DNA from: CAVPDA01 sp963702495
Lineage (GTDB): Bacteria > Pseudomonadota > Gammaproteobacteria > Burkholderiales > Rhodocyclaceae
Direction of reading: 5' to 3'
DNA length: 64,000 bases
NCBI GenBank assembly: GCA_963702495.1
Contig: CAVPDA010000014.1
Location: forward strand, 365,820-429,819
Part shown: one piece after another, positions 44,874-53,927 of the stretch
Position numbering within the stretch: position 1 is the first letter of the stretch
How the letters are laid out: the number at the start of each line of letters is the position of its first letter
Translations under genes and position numbers: made by a program
The notes under the pieces: generated by a model
The model's database searches: none
Told to the model about the DNA's origin: nothing
What the model saw: only the letters and a program-made list of their open reading frames with translations

Positions 44874-45287
44874 ATGACGGGAAACGCACGGACCAAGGCA
44901 TCGGCAGCGATGCAAGCGGCGACTGTTCCTTCTGGGTCTCACCCCGAGCGTCGCATATCCAGCGAACGGGCCGTGTTGATCCTGGACGCGCGCGGCGCGG
45001 TACAGTTCTGTAGCGATGCCGCGGCGCAGTTCTTCGATGGCAGATCCGACGAGATGCTCGGCCGGCCGATAAGGTCGCTGATTCCGGTACTCCCGCTGCG
45101 GATCGTCACGCCTGGGTACAACGTGGCCTATGCCCGCTTCTGCGAGGTCCAGCAGGCTTGGTGTCGGTTCGGCCGACCAATGCCGGACGGACAAACTCGC
45201 CCGATGGAGTTGAGGTTGAAAGCGGCGCAACGGTATCAGGACGTTCCGTACGCGTTGATCGTCAGCTTGCGAGGTGCGCCGGAGTAA
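44874..45287 (+). CDS. Stand-alone PAS-domain protein
   Basis: 137 residues from ATG 44874. After a disordered N-terminus (to about residue 30) comes a single PAS core: ERAVLILDARGAVQFCSDAA, AQFFDGRSDEMLGRPIRSLI and MPDGQTRPMELRLKAAQRYQ, ending PYALIVSLRGAPE. No kinase, cyclase or DNA-binding domain is attached. Ligand residues such as a heme His are not obvious. With the globin 0.4 kb upstream, a gas- or redox-sensing role is an inference. Such lone PAS proteins usually work by pairing with a separate effector. Confidence 0.7.
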   Translation: MTGNARTKASAAMQAATVPSGSHPERRISSERAVLILDARGAVQFCSDAAAQFFDGRSDEMLGRPIRSLIPVLPLRIVTPGYNVAYARFCEVQQAWCRFGRPMPDGQTRPMELRLKAAQRYQDVPYALIVSLRGAPE

Positions 45288-46195
45288 TCGGTCCGCGCCT
45301 AGCCGTCTCGAACAGCAAACACCTACGGGTCGGATCCGCTCGCGTCGCCCAGCACCTGTCGGCGGCCCGGCCGGTCAGTCTCCGAACCCCAGCCAGAGCT
45401 TGTGCGAAGGAAATACCGGTGCGCTGCGCGGGATACCTGAGATGGCGTTCGCAGGGCCTTTCAGGGGGCGGTATTCCGGTCTATTTCCTGACCAGTCATT
45501 ACTGTTACCGACGACCACGACGCATTGGCAATCAGAATGCCCGCCACCCTGGCATGGCTCGCGCGGACATCATGGCAATCCTGCACAACGGACCGAATTC
45601 GTGGTTCCCATCTGTTGCGCCTCGTCGGTGAGATCGTCGAGCCCAGTCAATACATGGTCGCATGTCACAGACGTGCTTGGATGCCGAGCTTTCGTTTTCA
45701 ACGGGCTGCAACAATCGTGTCGTTCTCCGAGATAGTCATACCACAGGCTCTGTAAAGCGGGGTACCCAGTCGTGCCGGGCCGCGGAGCAGGCTGCGGGAG
45801 ATCCGATGACCTGCTGTGCGCTTGGCGAGACGCCAACCAGCCCTCGCCTCGATTGACGTTGGACGCGCCAATGACCGACCAAGAGGCACGAAAGAGGATG
45901 TCGATCCTAGGCCTTGCCCCCGACAACTGTGTACCCATTGCCACAGCCCCGAGGCAACGTCCGCGATCGGGCATTTTCACAATAGATGGAAGGACGGCTT
46001 GTGGCGGGTCGGCGTCACCGAGCTCGAATTGGCGAAGGTCTCGTGCTCGGAGCACCGGACGCTCGTAAGCATAGTTCGCCGGCATGGCCAGTGGCTGGCC
46101 CTCGACGGGAGCCGAGGTTCGGAATGTTTCCCGCCGATCGAAAATTGGGGATCGGCGAATGTATCTTTCCTGCACTACCCGGAAAGGCAGCCCCC
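45288..46195. other. Gene-poor stretch, about 0.9 kb
   Basis: No gene I can support. A leftward frame (45570-46313) is open for 247 codons but runs into the MITE-like element and matches no family I know. It may be decayed coding DNA. No tRNA or repeat seen apart from the element at the right end. Confidence 0.35.
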
Positions 46196-46422
46196 GGCCG
46201 ATTCTGTCGAAAAACTCTGATTCCGGGCGCGACAAGAAAATTCTAGCCTCATGGATGTGCTGATGACTGCGAGATGTGAGGACCCACGTCCTTCCACTTG
46301 GAAACGCGGCCAAGCCCGTTTTGAGTCGTCTGAGCCGCTCAACGAGCGGCCATGGCTACCAGATGCGAGTCTCGCAAGAGAAGAGCGCTGACCACGATTT
46401 CGAGTTGTTCAACAGAATCGGC
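46196..46422. repeat. MITE-like element, copy B (227 bp)
   Basis: Terminal inverted repeats GGCCGATTCTGTCGAAAAAC (left) and, inward from the right, GCCGATTCTGTTGAACAACT. It matches copy A (42365-42590) at the ends and in internal blocks (AATTCTAGCC, ACGCGGCCAAG, ATTTCGAGTT), at almost equal length. I could not recognise a target duplication. The 270 bases to its right before the thioesterase gene hold no gene. Confidence 0.6.
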
Positions 46423-46694
46423 GATGAGCGGTCCCTGGTTGCTCATCGGTAGCAGCTCACGCAAAGTCGGCAAAGGGATAGCTTCCTGTCCTTCGTGGCC
46501 GTTACCGAAACTCCCGTCGAGGCTACCCCCGCATGGTTTCGGGAAGTTTCGTCAGCGATGTCCTCTACGGCAAGTGGTCTCGCCCTTTTTCGTAAAGCGC
46601 TGGGTCCACTGGTCCGCCTTGAAGATTCCACTGTTGTCAGGGGGTAAGATCTCGCAATCCTGAATCCGGCACGACCCGTTGCTGAAGCAAGACC

Positions 46695-47516
46695 ATGTCC
46701 CACACGAAAGACCACTCAGTGCCGAGCGCCGCGTACACGGCGCTCGATGCCCGCAGCTATCGCTCCAGTGCGCTGACGCGCGGTCCCTGGCACCCCGAAC
46801 ACCAGCATGCGGGACCGCCTATCGCCCTGGTCTGCCGTGCGCTGGAGCAGGCAGCGCAAGTTCATGGACTTGCGCACATATCGCGCCTGACCGCCAATCT
46901 CCTTCGCCCCGTGCCGATCGCTAATCTCGTCGTCGAAGTCATAACCGACTATGTCGGTCGCAACGCCGGGCATTTCTCCGCCCATCTCATGGCCGGCGAC
47001 AAGGATGTGGGGCGCTTCACGGCGCTTGCCCAGAGGGAGAGCCATGTCCCGTTGCCGGACGCGCTCCCAGGTCATCCGTTGCCGGCGGCCCCCCTTTCGC
47101 CCGAGAACTCCCCGGAAGTGCATTTCCCGTTTGCCGGCAGGCACGTCGGTTACGCCGATCTGGTGGAAACCCGCGCCGCGCGGGGGAAGATATTCAACGG
47201 TCCCTGCGCCATCTGGTTCCGGATGCGTCGTCCCCTGCTCGAGAACGAATCGCCGAGTGTCTATCAGCGGGTCGCGGTTGCCGCGGATTCCGGCAACGGC
47301 ATCAGTGCCATTCTTGATTTCGAACGGTACATCTTCGTCAATTCGGATCTCACCATCCATCTTCTGCGACGTCCCGTCGGCGAGTGGGTCTGCCTCGATG
47401 CCCGCACATACCTGGGATCGAACGGATGCGGTTTGGCCGAGTCGTCTCTCTACGACGTCGAGGGTTTGATTGGGCGGGCGACGCAGAGTCTCGCAATCCG
47501 TATCCGATCCTCGTAA
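46695..47516 (+). CDS. Thioesterase-superfamily (TesB-like, 4HBT_3) protein
   Basis: 273 residues. It has the double hot-dog layout of TesB-like proteins: GPWHPEHQHAGPPIALVCRA (N-terminal helix region), ISRLTANLLRPVPIANLVVE, GRFTALAQRESH, then a second half with DLVETRAARGKIFNGPCAIW, GISAILDFERYIFVNSDLTI and GEWVCLDARTYLGSNGCGLA. The last fits the catalytic Asp/Ser-Thr region (NSDLTIHL). It would hydrolyse acyl-CoA thioesters or act on a related acyl substrate. It lies about 7 kb from the acyl reductase/alcohol dehydrogenase group, so a lipid link is possible but weak. Confidence 0.72.
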   Translation: MSHTKDHSVPSAAYTALDARSYRSSALTRGPWHPEHQHAGPPIALVCRALEQAAQVHGLAHISRLTANLLRPVPIANLVVEVITDYVGRNAGHFSAHLMAGDKDVGRFTALAQRESHVPLPDALPGHPLPAAPLSPENSPEVHFPFAGRHVGYADLVETRAARGKIFNGPCAIWFRMRRPLLENESPSVYQRVAVAADSGNGISAILDFERYIFVNSDLTIHLLRRPVGEWVCLDARTYLGSNGCGLAESSLYDVEGLIGRATQSLAIRIRSS

Positions 47517-48312
47517 TCGAGGTCGTATCGCCAGGATGAGCTTACCGACGGTTGCTGTCCGGCCGCTGATGCGGTGGAATCCCGCCCGCTTCTTGCCCTC
47601 CCTTGAATCCGAGCATTGAGCATGATCCCACAATGCGGCTTCTTCGAATCTTGGGTGCGGGCCCATTGCCACCCCTCCCTGTGCGGCAAGCCGGTGTTTC
47701 CGAACGTCGGGAGCTCCATTCACACGAGATCGATGACGACGCCAGCTCGGTGACCCCGCCTCGGCCAGAGCGGATGGTCGCGCGTGCCACATTGCCGCCA
47801 CCCGCCTATGTCCCGAGCTTACATGCGGGGATTCTTGGTCCGATCTGCTGCCGCCAGTGGGGTCCCCGGGTCCGGTTGGCTGCAGCACGGAACGCGTTCG
47901 CGTATGTCTTTCGGCCAAGGATGATGCGGTCGACCGGGACGAGTTGGCACGCGCCAAGCTCGGCGGTCGAACCAAGCTTCCGGTGTTGGCTGAGCGCGCT
48001 TCCGACGATGTTGAGCGCAGCTTCCGAGGATGGACTAACCATCGGGGTGATCCGCCCAAAAACCCGATCATGCCTTTCGCCACAAGCGGTTCGGGGATGT
48101 CGGAGCGCGGCTATCGTCTTCCCGATGTTGCATCAGCAACGGGGGCCCTTTGACCCACATCTCCCAGATCGAGATCAGAATCTGCGCCGCCAACACCGCC
48201 CGGCGCATCCAAACCCCAGAATCACGCGGAATCACAACCCCGCCAACAACGGCAGCCACGGCGCGGCTGCGTCGGTTGGTATTCCGCATAGTCCGGCTAC
48301 CGCCAGACTCGA
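47517..48312. other. Gene-poor stretch, about 0.8 kb
   Basis: Between the rightward thioesterase and the leftward peroxidase gene. Open frames on both strands overlap and show no family traits. A leftward frame ending near 48068 includes a hydrophobic run (WMRRAVLAAQILISIWEMWV) but lacks a ribosome site and other support. Confidence 0.35.
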
Positions 48313-49365
48313 CTACGGCTTCGCCGGCGCGAAGGCTGCCGCCGCCAGCACGGGTGCTGACGCGAACTGACTCGGCAGCGCGCCGGTGAGGCTGTCGAGG
48401 AAGGCGACGATGTCGCGGACGTCGGCGTCGCTCAGCTTCCTGCCCAACTGGACGTCGGCCATGACGCGCACGGCGTCGGGCAGGGTGGCTACCGAGCCGT
48501 CGTGGAAATAGGGCGGCGTCATCGCGACGTTGCGCAGGACCGGCACCTTGAACACATACGTGTCGGCCGCGTCGTGGGTGACGTCGAAGCGCCCCTTGTC
48601 CGGCTGCCTGCTGCCGGTCGCCTGCCAGTAATTCCTGAGCAGGCCGAACTTCTGGTAGCTGCCGCCACCGACGCCGACGCCGTTGTGGCAGGTGGTGCAG
48701 CCGGCATCGATGAACTTGCGCAACCCGGACTTGGCCGCGGGCCCCAGGGCTGCCACCTGGCCCTGGAGATAGGCGTCGAAGGGCGCGGGCGTCACCAGGG
48801 TGCGTTCGAAAGCGCCGATGGCCTTGCCCCAGTTCTCGGCCGTCACCGGGTTCGCCGCCCCCGGGAACGCCGCTGCGAACTGGGGCCGGTAGCCTAGCGC
48901 CTCCAGTTTCGCCACCGCCGCGGCGTTGTCGGGCAGGCCGAAGCTGGGCGGCCCGGTCAGCGCCTTGCCGGCCTGGTCCTCGACGCTGCTGCGGTCGCCG
49001 CGCCAATGCTCGACGAACTGCAGCGCCGCGTTGAGCACCGTCGGCGCGTTGCGCGGGTTGCCCCGGTCCTTGACGCCGATCGAGGTCGCCAGGCCGTCGG
49101 TGCCGTAGAGCGCCGGCTGGTGGCAGCGCGCGCAACTGACCGTGCCGTCGAGCGAGACGCGCGGGTCGAAGAACAGGGCTCGGCCGAGGGCCACACGTTC
49201 CAATGTCAGGGCCGAACCCGGTTCCGCCATGTCCCTGGGCAGGGGTTTGAACAGTGCCTGGGCCTGTTTGAGCAGGGCGGTGTCCATATCGTCCGGTGCC
49301 CGGGCAAGCACGATCGCGCTTGCGACCACGGCGCCGGCCAGGGCGGCCATACGCGATTTGATCAT
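48313..49365 (-). CDS. Di-heme cytochrome c peroxidase
   Basis: 350 residues with a signal peptide (MAALAGAVVASAIVLARA) and GAAAGGAGAA before ATG 49365. Two c-type heme sites: CARCH at 78-82 and CTTCH at 223-227. ALGRALFFDPRVSLDGTVSC, DRGNPRNAPTVLNAAL and VPVLRNVAMTPPYFHDGSV (with a Met axial ligand, M282) are family marks. It reduces H2O2 to water in the periplasm using electrons from a small cytochrome or azurin. Length is normal. The next gene on the same strand is a small membrane protein 43 bases upstream. Confidence 0.92.
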   Translation of the reverse strand: MIKSRMAALAGAVVASAIVLARAPDDMDTALLKQAQALFKPLPRDMAEPGSALTLERVALGRALFFDPRVSLDGTVSCARCHQPALYGTDGLATSIGVKDRGNPRNAPTVLNAALQFVEHWRGDRSSVEDQAGKALTGPPSFGLPDNAAAVAKLEALGYRPQFAAAFPGAANPVTAENWGKAIGAFERTLVTPAPFDAYLQGQVAALGPAAKSGLRKFIDAGCTTCHNGVGVGGGSYQKFGLLRNYWQATGSRQPDKGRFDVTHDAADTYVFKVPVLRNVAMTPPYFHDGSVATLPDAVRVMADVQLGRKLSDADVRDIVAFLDSLTGALPSQFASAPVLAAAAFAPAKP

Positions 49366-49408
49366 TCGTTTCTCCTTTCGCAGTGTTGCCTTTCAGCGCC
49401 GCGTGACC

Positions 49409-49693
49409 TCAGGGCATCGTGGCCTGCGGCATGAGATGGCAGAACAGGAATCCGACGAGGATTAGGTACCCGGGCATCACGCCGATCCAGCCCAGGATGG
49501 GCGCGACCAGGATGCAGGCGACGCCGACCTTGGAGAAAGCGTCGGCGAGGGATGCGGCCACACCCGAGCAGTTGAGGACGCCGGCCAGCGACAGGAGGGC
49601 CGCGACGGTCAAAGCCGCCAGCATCGGCAGGATGATCCACACGGGATGGAAGCGCCTCTGGTCTCGGCTTCGCTCGAACACTGATTCCTCCAT
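49409..49693 (-). CDS. Small two-helix membrane protein
   Basis: 94 residues from ATG 49693, with GAAGGAAA upstream. Two hydrophobic segments: VWIILPMLAALTVAALLSLA and VACILVAPILGWIGVMPGYL, continuing to ILVGFLFCHL. The N-terminus is charged (MEESVFERSRDQRRFHP). I do not recognise a family. It sits 11 bases after the ABC transporter stop and just before the peroxidase gene, in one leftward run. Confidence 0.65.
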   Translation of the reverse strand: MEESVFERSRDQRRFHPVWIILPMLAALTVAALLSLAGVLNCSGVAASLADAFSKVGVACILVAPILGWIGVMPGYLILVGFLFCHLMPQATMP

Positions 49694-49704
49694 GGGGATT
49701 TCCT

Positions 49705-50910
49705 TCAAGCGGGGGACGCGGCCGGGGCGGCGCGAACACCGCCGTCCCCGACGCGCAGCACACGGTCGTGGAAACTGCGCAGGGCGGGCCGGTGACCGAC
49801 GCTGACGACGGTCGTGCCGCGCAGGCGGATGGGCAGCAGGCGGTAAAGATCCGCCTCCGCTGCCTGGTCGAGGGCCGACGTGGCTTCGTCGAGGAACAGC
49901 CAGTCGGGCCGCTGCAGCAGGGCGCGGGCGAAGGCGAGACGCTGCTGCTCTCCGGGCGACAGCCGCAACTGCCAATTGTCGCGCTCGGCCAGCCGCTCGG
50001 CGAGGTGCGCCAGGCCGCAGGTGGTCAGCGTCTCCCTCAGGGATTCTTCGCCGAAGCTGCCCGCCAGCGCTGGGTAGGTGAGCGCATCGGCCAGGGTGCC
50101 GATGGGCAGATAGGGTTTCTGCGGCAGGAACAGCAGTTCGGCGCCAGCGGGGCGAAGGATGCGTCCCGCGCCGAAGGGCCAGATGCCAGCGATCGCACGC
50201 AGCAGGGTGCTCTTGCCGCAGCCGGACGGTCCATACAGGAGCACCGACTCGCCGGCGGCGAGGCGCGTCCGGTGCAGGTCGAGGAGCGTACGGCCGTCCG
50301 CCAGGTCGATGCGCACGTCATCGAGGGCGAGTGCGCTGCCTTCCTGCTCGGCGACCGCCAATGCCCGCTGCGGCAGCGGGCGGTGGGCGTGGTCGAGGGC
50401 GGCGCGAAAGCCCGTCAGCCGGTCCGCCGTTGCCTTCCATTCGGCCAGCCGCGGATAGGCGACGACGAACCAGCTCAGGGAGCCCTGCACCTGGCCGAAG
50501 GCCTGGCCGGCCAGCCAGCGGCTGAGCGTGTGGTCGGTAAGCCAGCGGCGCCAGCGGATCTGCAGCATCTGGGTCAGGTAGATCTCGTACACCCCGGCGA
50601 AGATGAAGGCGGCCGCCAGCCAGGAGAAGCGCAGCAACTGATGGGAGAACTCCCGGTAGGCATGGTTCTGCAGGGCGTCGTAGAAGCGCCGGTTCCAGTC
50701 GTTGAAGAGCACGTTCAAGCCGACCTGGGCCAGGTTGAGGGCGACGATGGTCCCCAGCAGTGCGAAGGCCGGCCAGCGCTCCTCGGACGTCCAGTAGGGC
50801 TGGGCGAGCAGGCGCAAATCCCTGAAAAAGCGGCGCACGGCGGACGGCGCGTCGTGTCGCGGCAGGCCGATGCCTGCCGCCGCCACGGGTGTGGTGGCAC
50901 GTGTCGTCAT
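49705..50910 (-). CDS. SbmA/YddA-type ABC transporter with internal deletion in the membrane domain
   Basis: 401 residues. The start matches ABC_membrane_2 proteins (ALNLAQVGLNVLFNDWNRRF, YDALQNHAYREFSHQLLRF). The end is a full ATPase: Walker A GPSGCGKST (227-235), LSPGEQQRLAFARALL, Walker B DWLFLDEATSALD, and VVSVGHRP. Between RWRRWLTDHTLSRWLAGQ (to about residue 136) and AFGQVQGSLSWFVVAYPRLA the expected ~160 residues with the middle membrane helices are absent in frame. Family members are about 560-600 residues. It would import peptide-like or cofactor substrates; with this gap it is probably inactive. It overlaps the gene upstream in ATGA. Confidence 0.75.
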   Translation of the reverse strand: MTTRATTPVAAAGIGLPRHDAPSAVRRFFRDLRLLAQPYWTSEERWPAFALLGTIVALNLAQVGLNVLFNDWNRRFYDALQNHAYREFSHQLLRFSWLAAAFIFAGVYEIYLTQMLQIRWRRWLTDHTLSRWLAGQAFGQVQGSLSWFVVAYPRLAEWKATADRLTGFRAALDHAHRPLPQRALAVAEQEGSALALDDVRIDLADGRTLLDLHRTRLAAGESVLLYGPSGCGKSTLLRAIAGIWPFGAGRILRPAGAELLFLPQKPYLPIGTLADALTYPALAGSFGEESLRETLTTCGLAHLAERLAERDNWQLRLSPGEQQRLAFARALLQRPDWLFLDEATSALDQAAEADLYRLLPIRLRGTTVVSVGHRPALRSFHDRVLRVGDGGVRAAPAASPA

Positions 50911-51272
50911 GCCTCGACGCCCGGCGCCGCCGGTCCCCTTGCGATGGCTCCGGCGATGAGCTGCGCACACGCGCCGGGGTTCGCCACCTGGACGACGAGC
51001 TGGTCATAGCGTTCGCCGTTCGCGTCGATGACCAGCGCGTCACCGCCATCGGTCACATCCCAGAACATGCGCGAGCCGTCCTGATAGAACGTGCCGCGGA
51101 TGAGCTTGCGCCCGCGCAGGGACTGCAGCCACTCGCGCGCGACCGAGGCATCGGTACGCGCCGCGCGCACGTGGTCGAGGGGAATGTCGAGCCGCCGCTT
51201 GAGCGCCGAGAAGCGGCTCAATCCCTGCAGTTCGAGAATCAGCTTTTGCTTTTCGATCGATGCGCGGACCAT
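50907..51272 (-). CDS. Hypothetical protein coupled to the ABC transporter
   Basis: 121 residues from ATG 51272. KLILELQGLSRFSALKRRLD, IPLDHVRAARTDASVAREWL, TFYQDGSRMFWDVTDGGDAL and VIDANGERYDQLVVQVANPG alternate strands and a final helix (CAQLIAGAIARG), like a PH-fold protein of unknown role. The stop overlaps the ATG of the ABC gene in ATGA. No signal or membrane segment. I see no catalytic motif. Confidence 0.65.
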   Translation of the reverse strand: MVRASIEKQKLILELQGLSRFSALKRRLDIPLDHVRAARTDASVAREWLQSLRGRKLIRGTFYQDGSRMFWDVTDGGDALVIDANGERYDQLVVQVANPGACAQLIAGAIARGPAAPGVEA

Positions 51273-51897
51273 GGGCTGCTCGCAAACCGGGAAACCTGCC
51301 GCGGAGGCGCGCCGCCCGACTTGGGCGCAGCGTCGCGTGGTCCGCGGCAGAGATTTAGTGCGCCCGACCCGCGCCGGCCACCACGGCCCGGCCGGGGGGA
51401 ACGGGGGCAGGAGGCATGCGGCATGTAGGCCGAGGGCAAGGTAATTCCTGCGCAACTGCCGTGCCATGTCTGCAAGTATGTGAAAAACCGGGAAAGCCAC
51501 GCCCTGCCAGTGCGGACAGGCGGGGCGCGAAGTCGCTAATCGGCCGCACGGAGAACCGTGGTGGCTGATTTGAACCGTCCGTTCCGCCCCCTGTGCTTTG
51601 GCGGCGGGTCGCGCGTCAGTCCCCGGTGACGCGGGCGACAGTAGCGGCCAGCCTCCAACCGGCGTAGTTTTGCGCATCCGGCCGGGAGCACGGCGGCGGC
51701 AGGTGCCGCCCGTGGCACGTGGTTTGCCTAAGCGTTTGCAAGCATCGGCATCCTGGAGGTGGCGACGGAATGATGAAAGAATGCAACAGCGCGAACGTCG
51801 CCGCAGCGGCAGCGACGCCGCGACACAGGCCGGCTGCGGCCCGTGTCCCGAACCGGGTTCCCGGGGCACTGTCTGAACCGAATATCGAGACCTCATC
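51273..51897. other. Intergenic stretch, no gene recognised
   Basis: About 620 bases between a leftward operon and the rightward rhomboid gene; divergent promoters are expected. Open frames are Arg/Pro/Ala-rich and lack ribosome sites. No repeat or RNA gene recognised. Confidence 0.4.
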
Positions 51898-52503
51898 ATG
51901 CCGCCCGTCACCCGAGCGCTGATCATTGCCAACGTCATCGGCTTTCTGCTCGAACTCGCGCTGGGCGGGTCGGTCATCGACGGGTTCGCGCTGTGGCCCG
52001 GCGGCGGCAGCGGGCTGGCGGCGCTGCCCCTGTCCGCACCCTGGCAGCTCATCAGCTACAGCTTCCTGCACGCCGGCCTGTGGCACCTGGCGTTCAACAT
52101 GTTCGGGCTCTGGATGTTCGGTTCGGAACTGGAACGGCTGTGGGGCGCGCGGCGCTACCTGATCTGCTACTTCAGCAGCGTGCTGAGCGGGGCGTTAACG
52201 CAGCTTCTGGTTGCCGGTGCCATCGGCGGAGTCGGCGGCCCGGTGATCGGTGCCTCGGCCGGCGTATTCGGCCTGCTGCTGGGCTTCGGCATGTATTTCC
52301 CGCAGCGGACGGTGGTGCTGCTGTTCCCGCCGATACCGATGCCGGCGCGGGTTTTCGTGCTGGTGTATGCCCTCATCGAGTTGACCCTGGGCGTAACCGG
52401 CACGCAGGCCGGCGTGGCGCATTTCGCCCACCTGGGCGGCATGCTGGGCGCCTACCTCAGCATCCAGTTCGCCCGCGGCCGCTTCCCCTTCGGATGGCGT
52501 TGA
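51898..52503 (+). CDS. Rhomboid-family intramembrane serine protease
   Basis: 201 residues with about six membrane helices. HAGLWHLAFNMFGLW carries the HxxxxHxxxN motif (H58, H63, N67). The nucleophile is S120 in IGASAGVFG, and the second dyad residue is H178 in HFAHLGGM. The family cleaves membrane protein segments inside the bilayer. Start at ATG 51898, weak ribosome site. The gene after it is a ClC channel, 131 bases downstream. Confidence 0.92.
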   Translation: MPPVTRALIIANVIGFLLELALGGSVIDGFALWPGGGSGLAALPLSAPWQLISYSFLHAGLWHLAFNMFGLWMFGSELERLWGARRYLICYFSSVLSGALTQLLVAGAIGGVGGPVIGASAGVFGLLLGFGMYFPQRTVVLLFPPIPMPARVFVLVYALIELTLGVTGTQAGVAHFAHLGGMLGAYLSIQFARGRFPFGWR

Positions 52504-52634
52504 GGAGCGGTCTGTTGAGCCCCTGAATAGCGCGAGCGAGCGGTTGGCGGCCGGTAGCACGAAGCGGCCGCGATAGTTCCGCGGCAGGCAGACGATGGCG
52601 CCAGAGCGGGAGCCAAAGGGAGAGGAACAACAAG

Positions 52635-53927
52635 TTGCGGGAACCGAAGCGGGCGACGCGGCTGCTGATGCTCTGGGCGGCGGCTGTCGCGGCGGGCGTG
52701 ATCGGCGCGCTGGCGATCTATGGTTTTCGGCTGCTGATCGAAGCCGTCGAGTGGTTGTTCACGCGCCAGTTCGGCGGCCTGGTCCATGCCGCGCAGGCCC
52801 TTGCGCCGTGGCAGAGGATCCTCGTTCCGACCGCAGGCAGGGTGCTCGCCGGCGCCGTGCTGCAGGCGGGGGCGCGCTGGACCGGTGCGCGGCCCCACGT
52901 GGATTACATCGACGCCGCGCGCGCCGGCGATGCGCGCCTGAACGACCGCACCACAGCCACGCGTACCCTGTCCGCATTGCTGTCGGTCGGTTCCGGCTCC
53001 TCCATCGGTCGCGAAGGCCCCATGGTCCAGCTCTCGGCCTGGCTCGCCTCCCTCATCGCCCGCGCGCTGCCCCTCGACGAGGCGGAGCGGGCCGCGATTC
53101 TGGTATGCGGCATCGCCGCCGGCATCGCCTCCGCCTACCACGCGCCGCTGGCGGGCGTCGTGTTCATCCTGGAACTGGCGCTGGGTTTTCTGGCGCGGCC
53201 GCTGGCGGCGCCGGTGCTGGTGGCGGCGGTTGCCGGCAGCGCGCTGGTACACCACTTGGTCGGGGCCGAGAGACTCTTTCCCATGCCGCCGGTGGACCTG
53301 CAGCGCCATGCGCTCTGGTTCGCCCTCGCCGCAGGTGTGGGCTTCGGCCTGATCGGGCTCGCATTGCTCAAGCTGCTCGACCTGGCGCGCCGCGGCTTCC
53401 GCGTCATTGGCCCGCTCTGGTTGCGTCTGGGCCTGGGCGGGCTGATCGTAGGGCTGATCTCGGCGCTGGTGCCGCAGGTCTGGGGCAATGGCTACAGCGT
53501 CATGTCGGCATTGCTGGCGCGCGGCGATCTGTGGAGCCTCATTGCCCTCGTCCTCGCCGCGAAGCTGCTCGCCACCGCGGTGAGCGCAGGTTCCGGAGCG
53601 ATCGGCGGCGTGTTCACGCCGACCCTCTTCGTCGGGGCGGCCGGCGGCTACCTGGCGGGCGAACTGGCTGCGGCGGTACGCGGTGCCGGGCTGGTGGACC
53701 CGCGCGCCTTCGCCGTCGTCGGCATGGCCGCGGTGCTGGCGGCCGTCACGCGCGCGCCGCTGATGGCGATCGTCATGGTCCTGGAGATGACCGGGCAATA
53801 CCAACTGAACCTGTCGATCATGCTCGCCTCGGCCGTGGCCTATGCCGTCAGCACCCGGTTCGACGTGACTCCGCTCTACGGCAATCCCATCGAGGGGCGG
53901 GATGCGGGCGCCCGCCGCCAGGCCTGA
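52635..53927 (+). CDS. ClC-type chloride channel/transporter
   Basis: 430 residues from TTG 52635, with GAGAGGAA upstream. ClC selectivity motifs: GSGSSIGREGPMVQ (GxGSxxGREGP), GIAAGIASAYHAPLAGVVF, LLATAVSAGSGAIGGVFTPT. AVVGMAAVLAAVTRAPLMA is the fourth signature region. About 10-12 hydrophobic segments. The family conducts Cl- or exchanges Cl-/H+ at the inner membrane. A CBS pair is absent, as in bacterial short forms. It is convergent with the RND gene and the two stops overlap by 52 bases. Confidence 0.92.
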   Translation: MREPKRATRLLMLWAAAVAAGVIGALAIYGFRLLIEAVEWLFTRQFGGLVHAAQALAPWQRILVPTAGRVLAGAVLQAGARWTGARPHVDYIDAARAGDARLNDRTTATRTLSALLSVGSGSSIGREGPMVQLSAWLASLIARALPLDEAERAAILVCGIAAGIASAYHAPLAGVVFILELALGFLARPLAAPVLVAAVAGSALVHHLVGAERLFPMPPVDLQRHALWFALAAGVGFGLIGLALLKLLDLARRGFRVIGPLWLRLGLGGLIVGLISALVPQVWGNGYSVMSALLARGDLWSLIALVLAAKLLATAVSAGSGAIGGVFTPTLFVGAAGGYLAGELAAAVRGAGLVDPRAFAVVGMAAVLAAVTRAPLMAIVMVLEMTGQYQLNLSIMLASAVAYAVSTRFDVTPLYGNPIEGRDAGARRQA

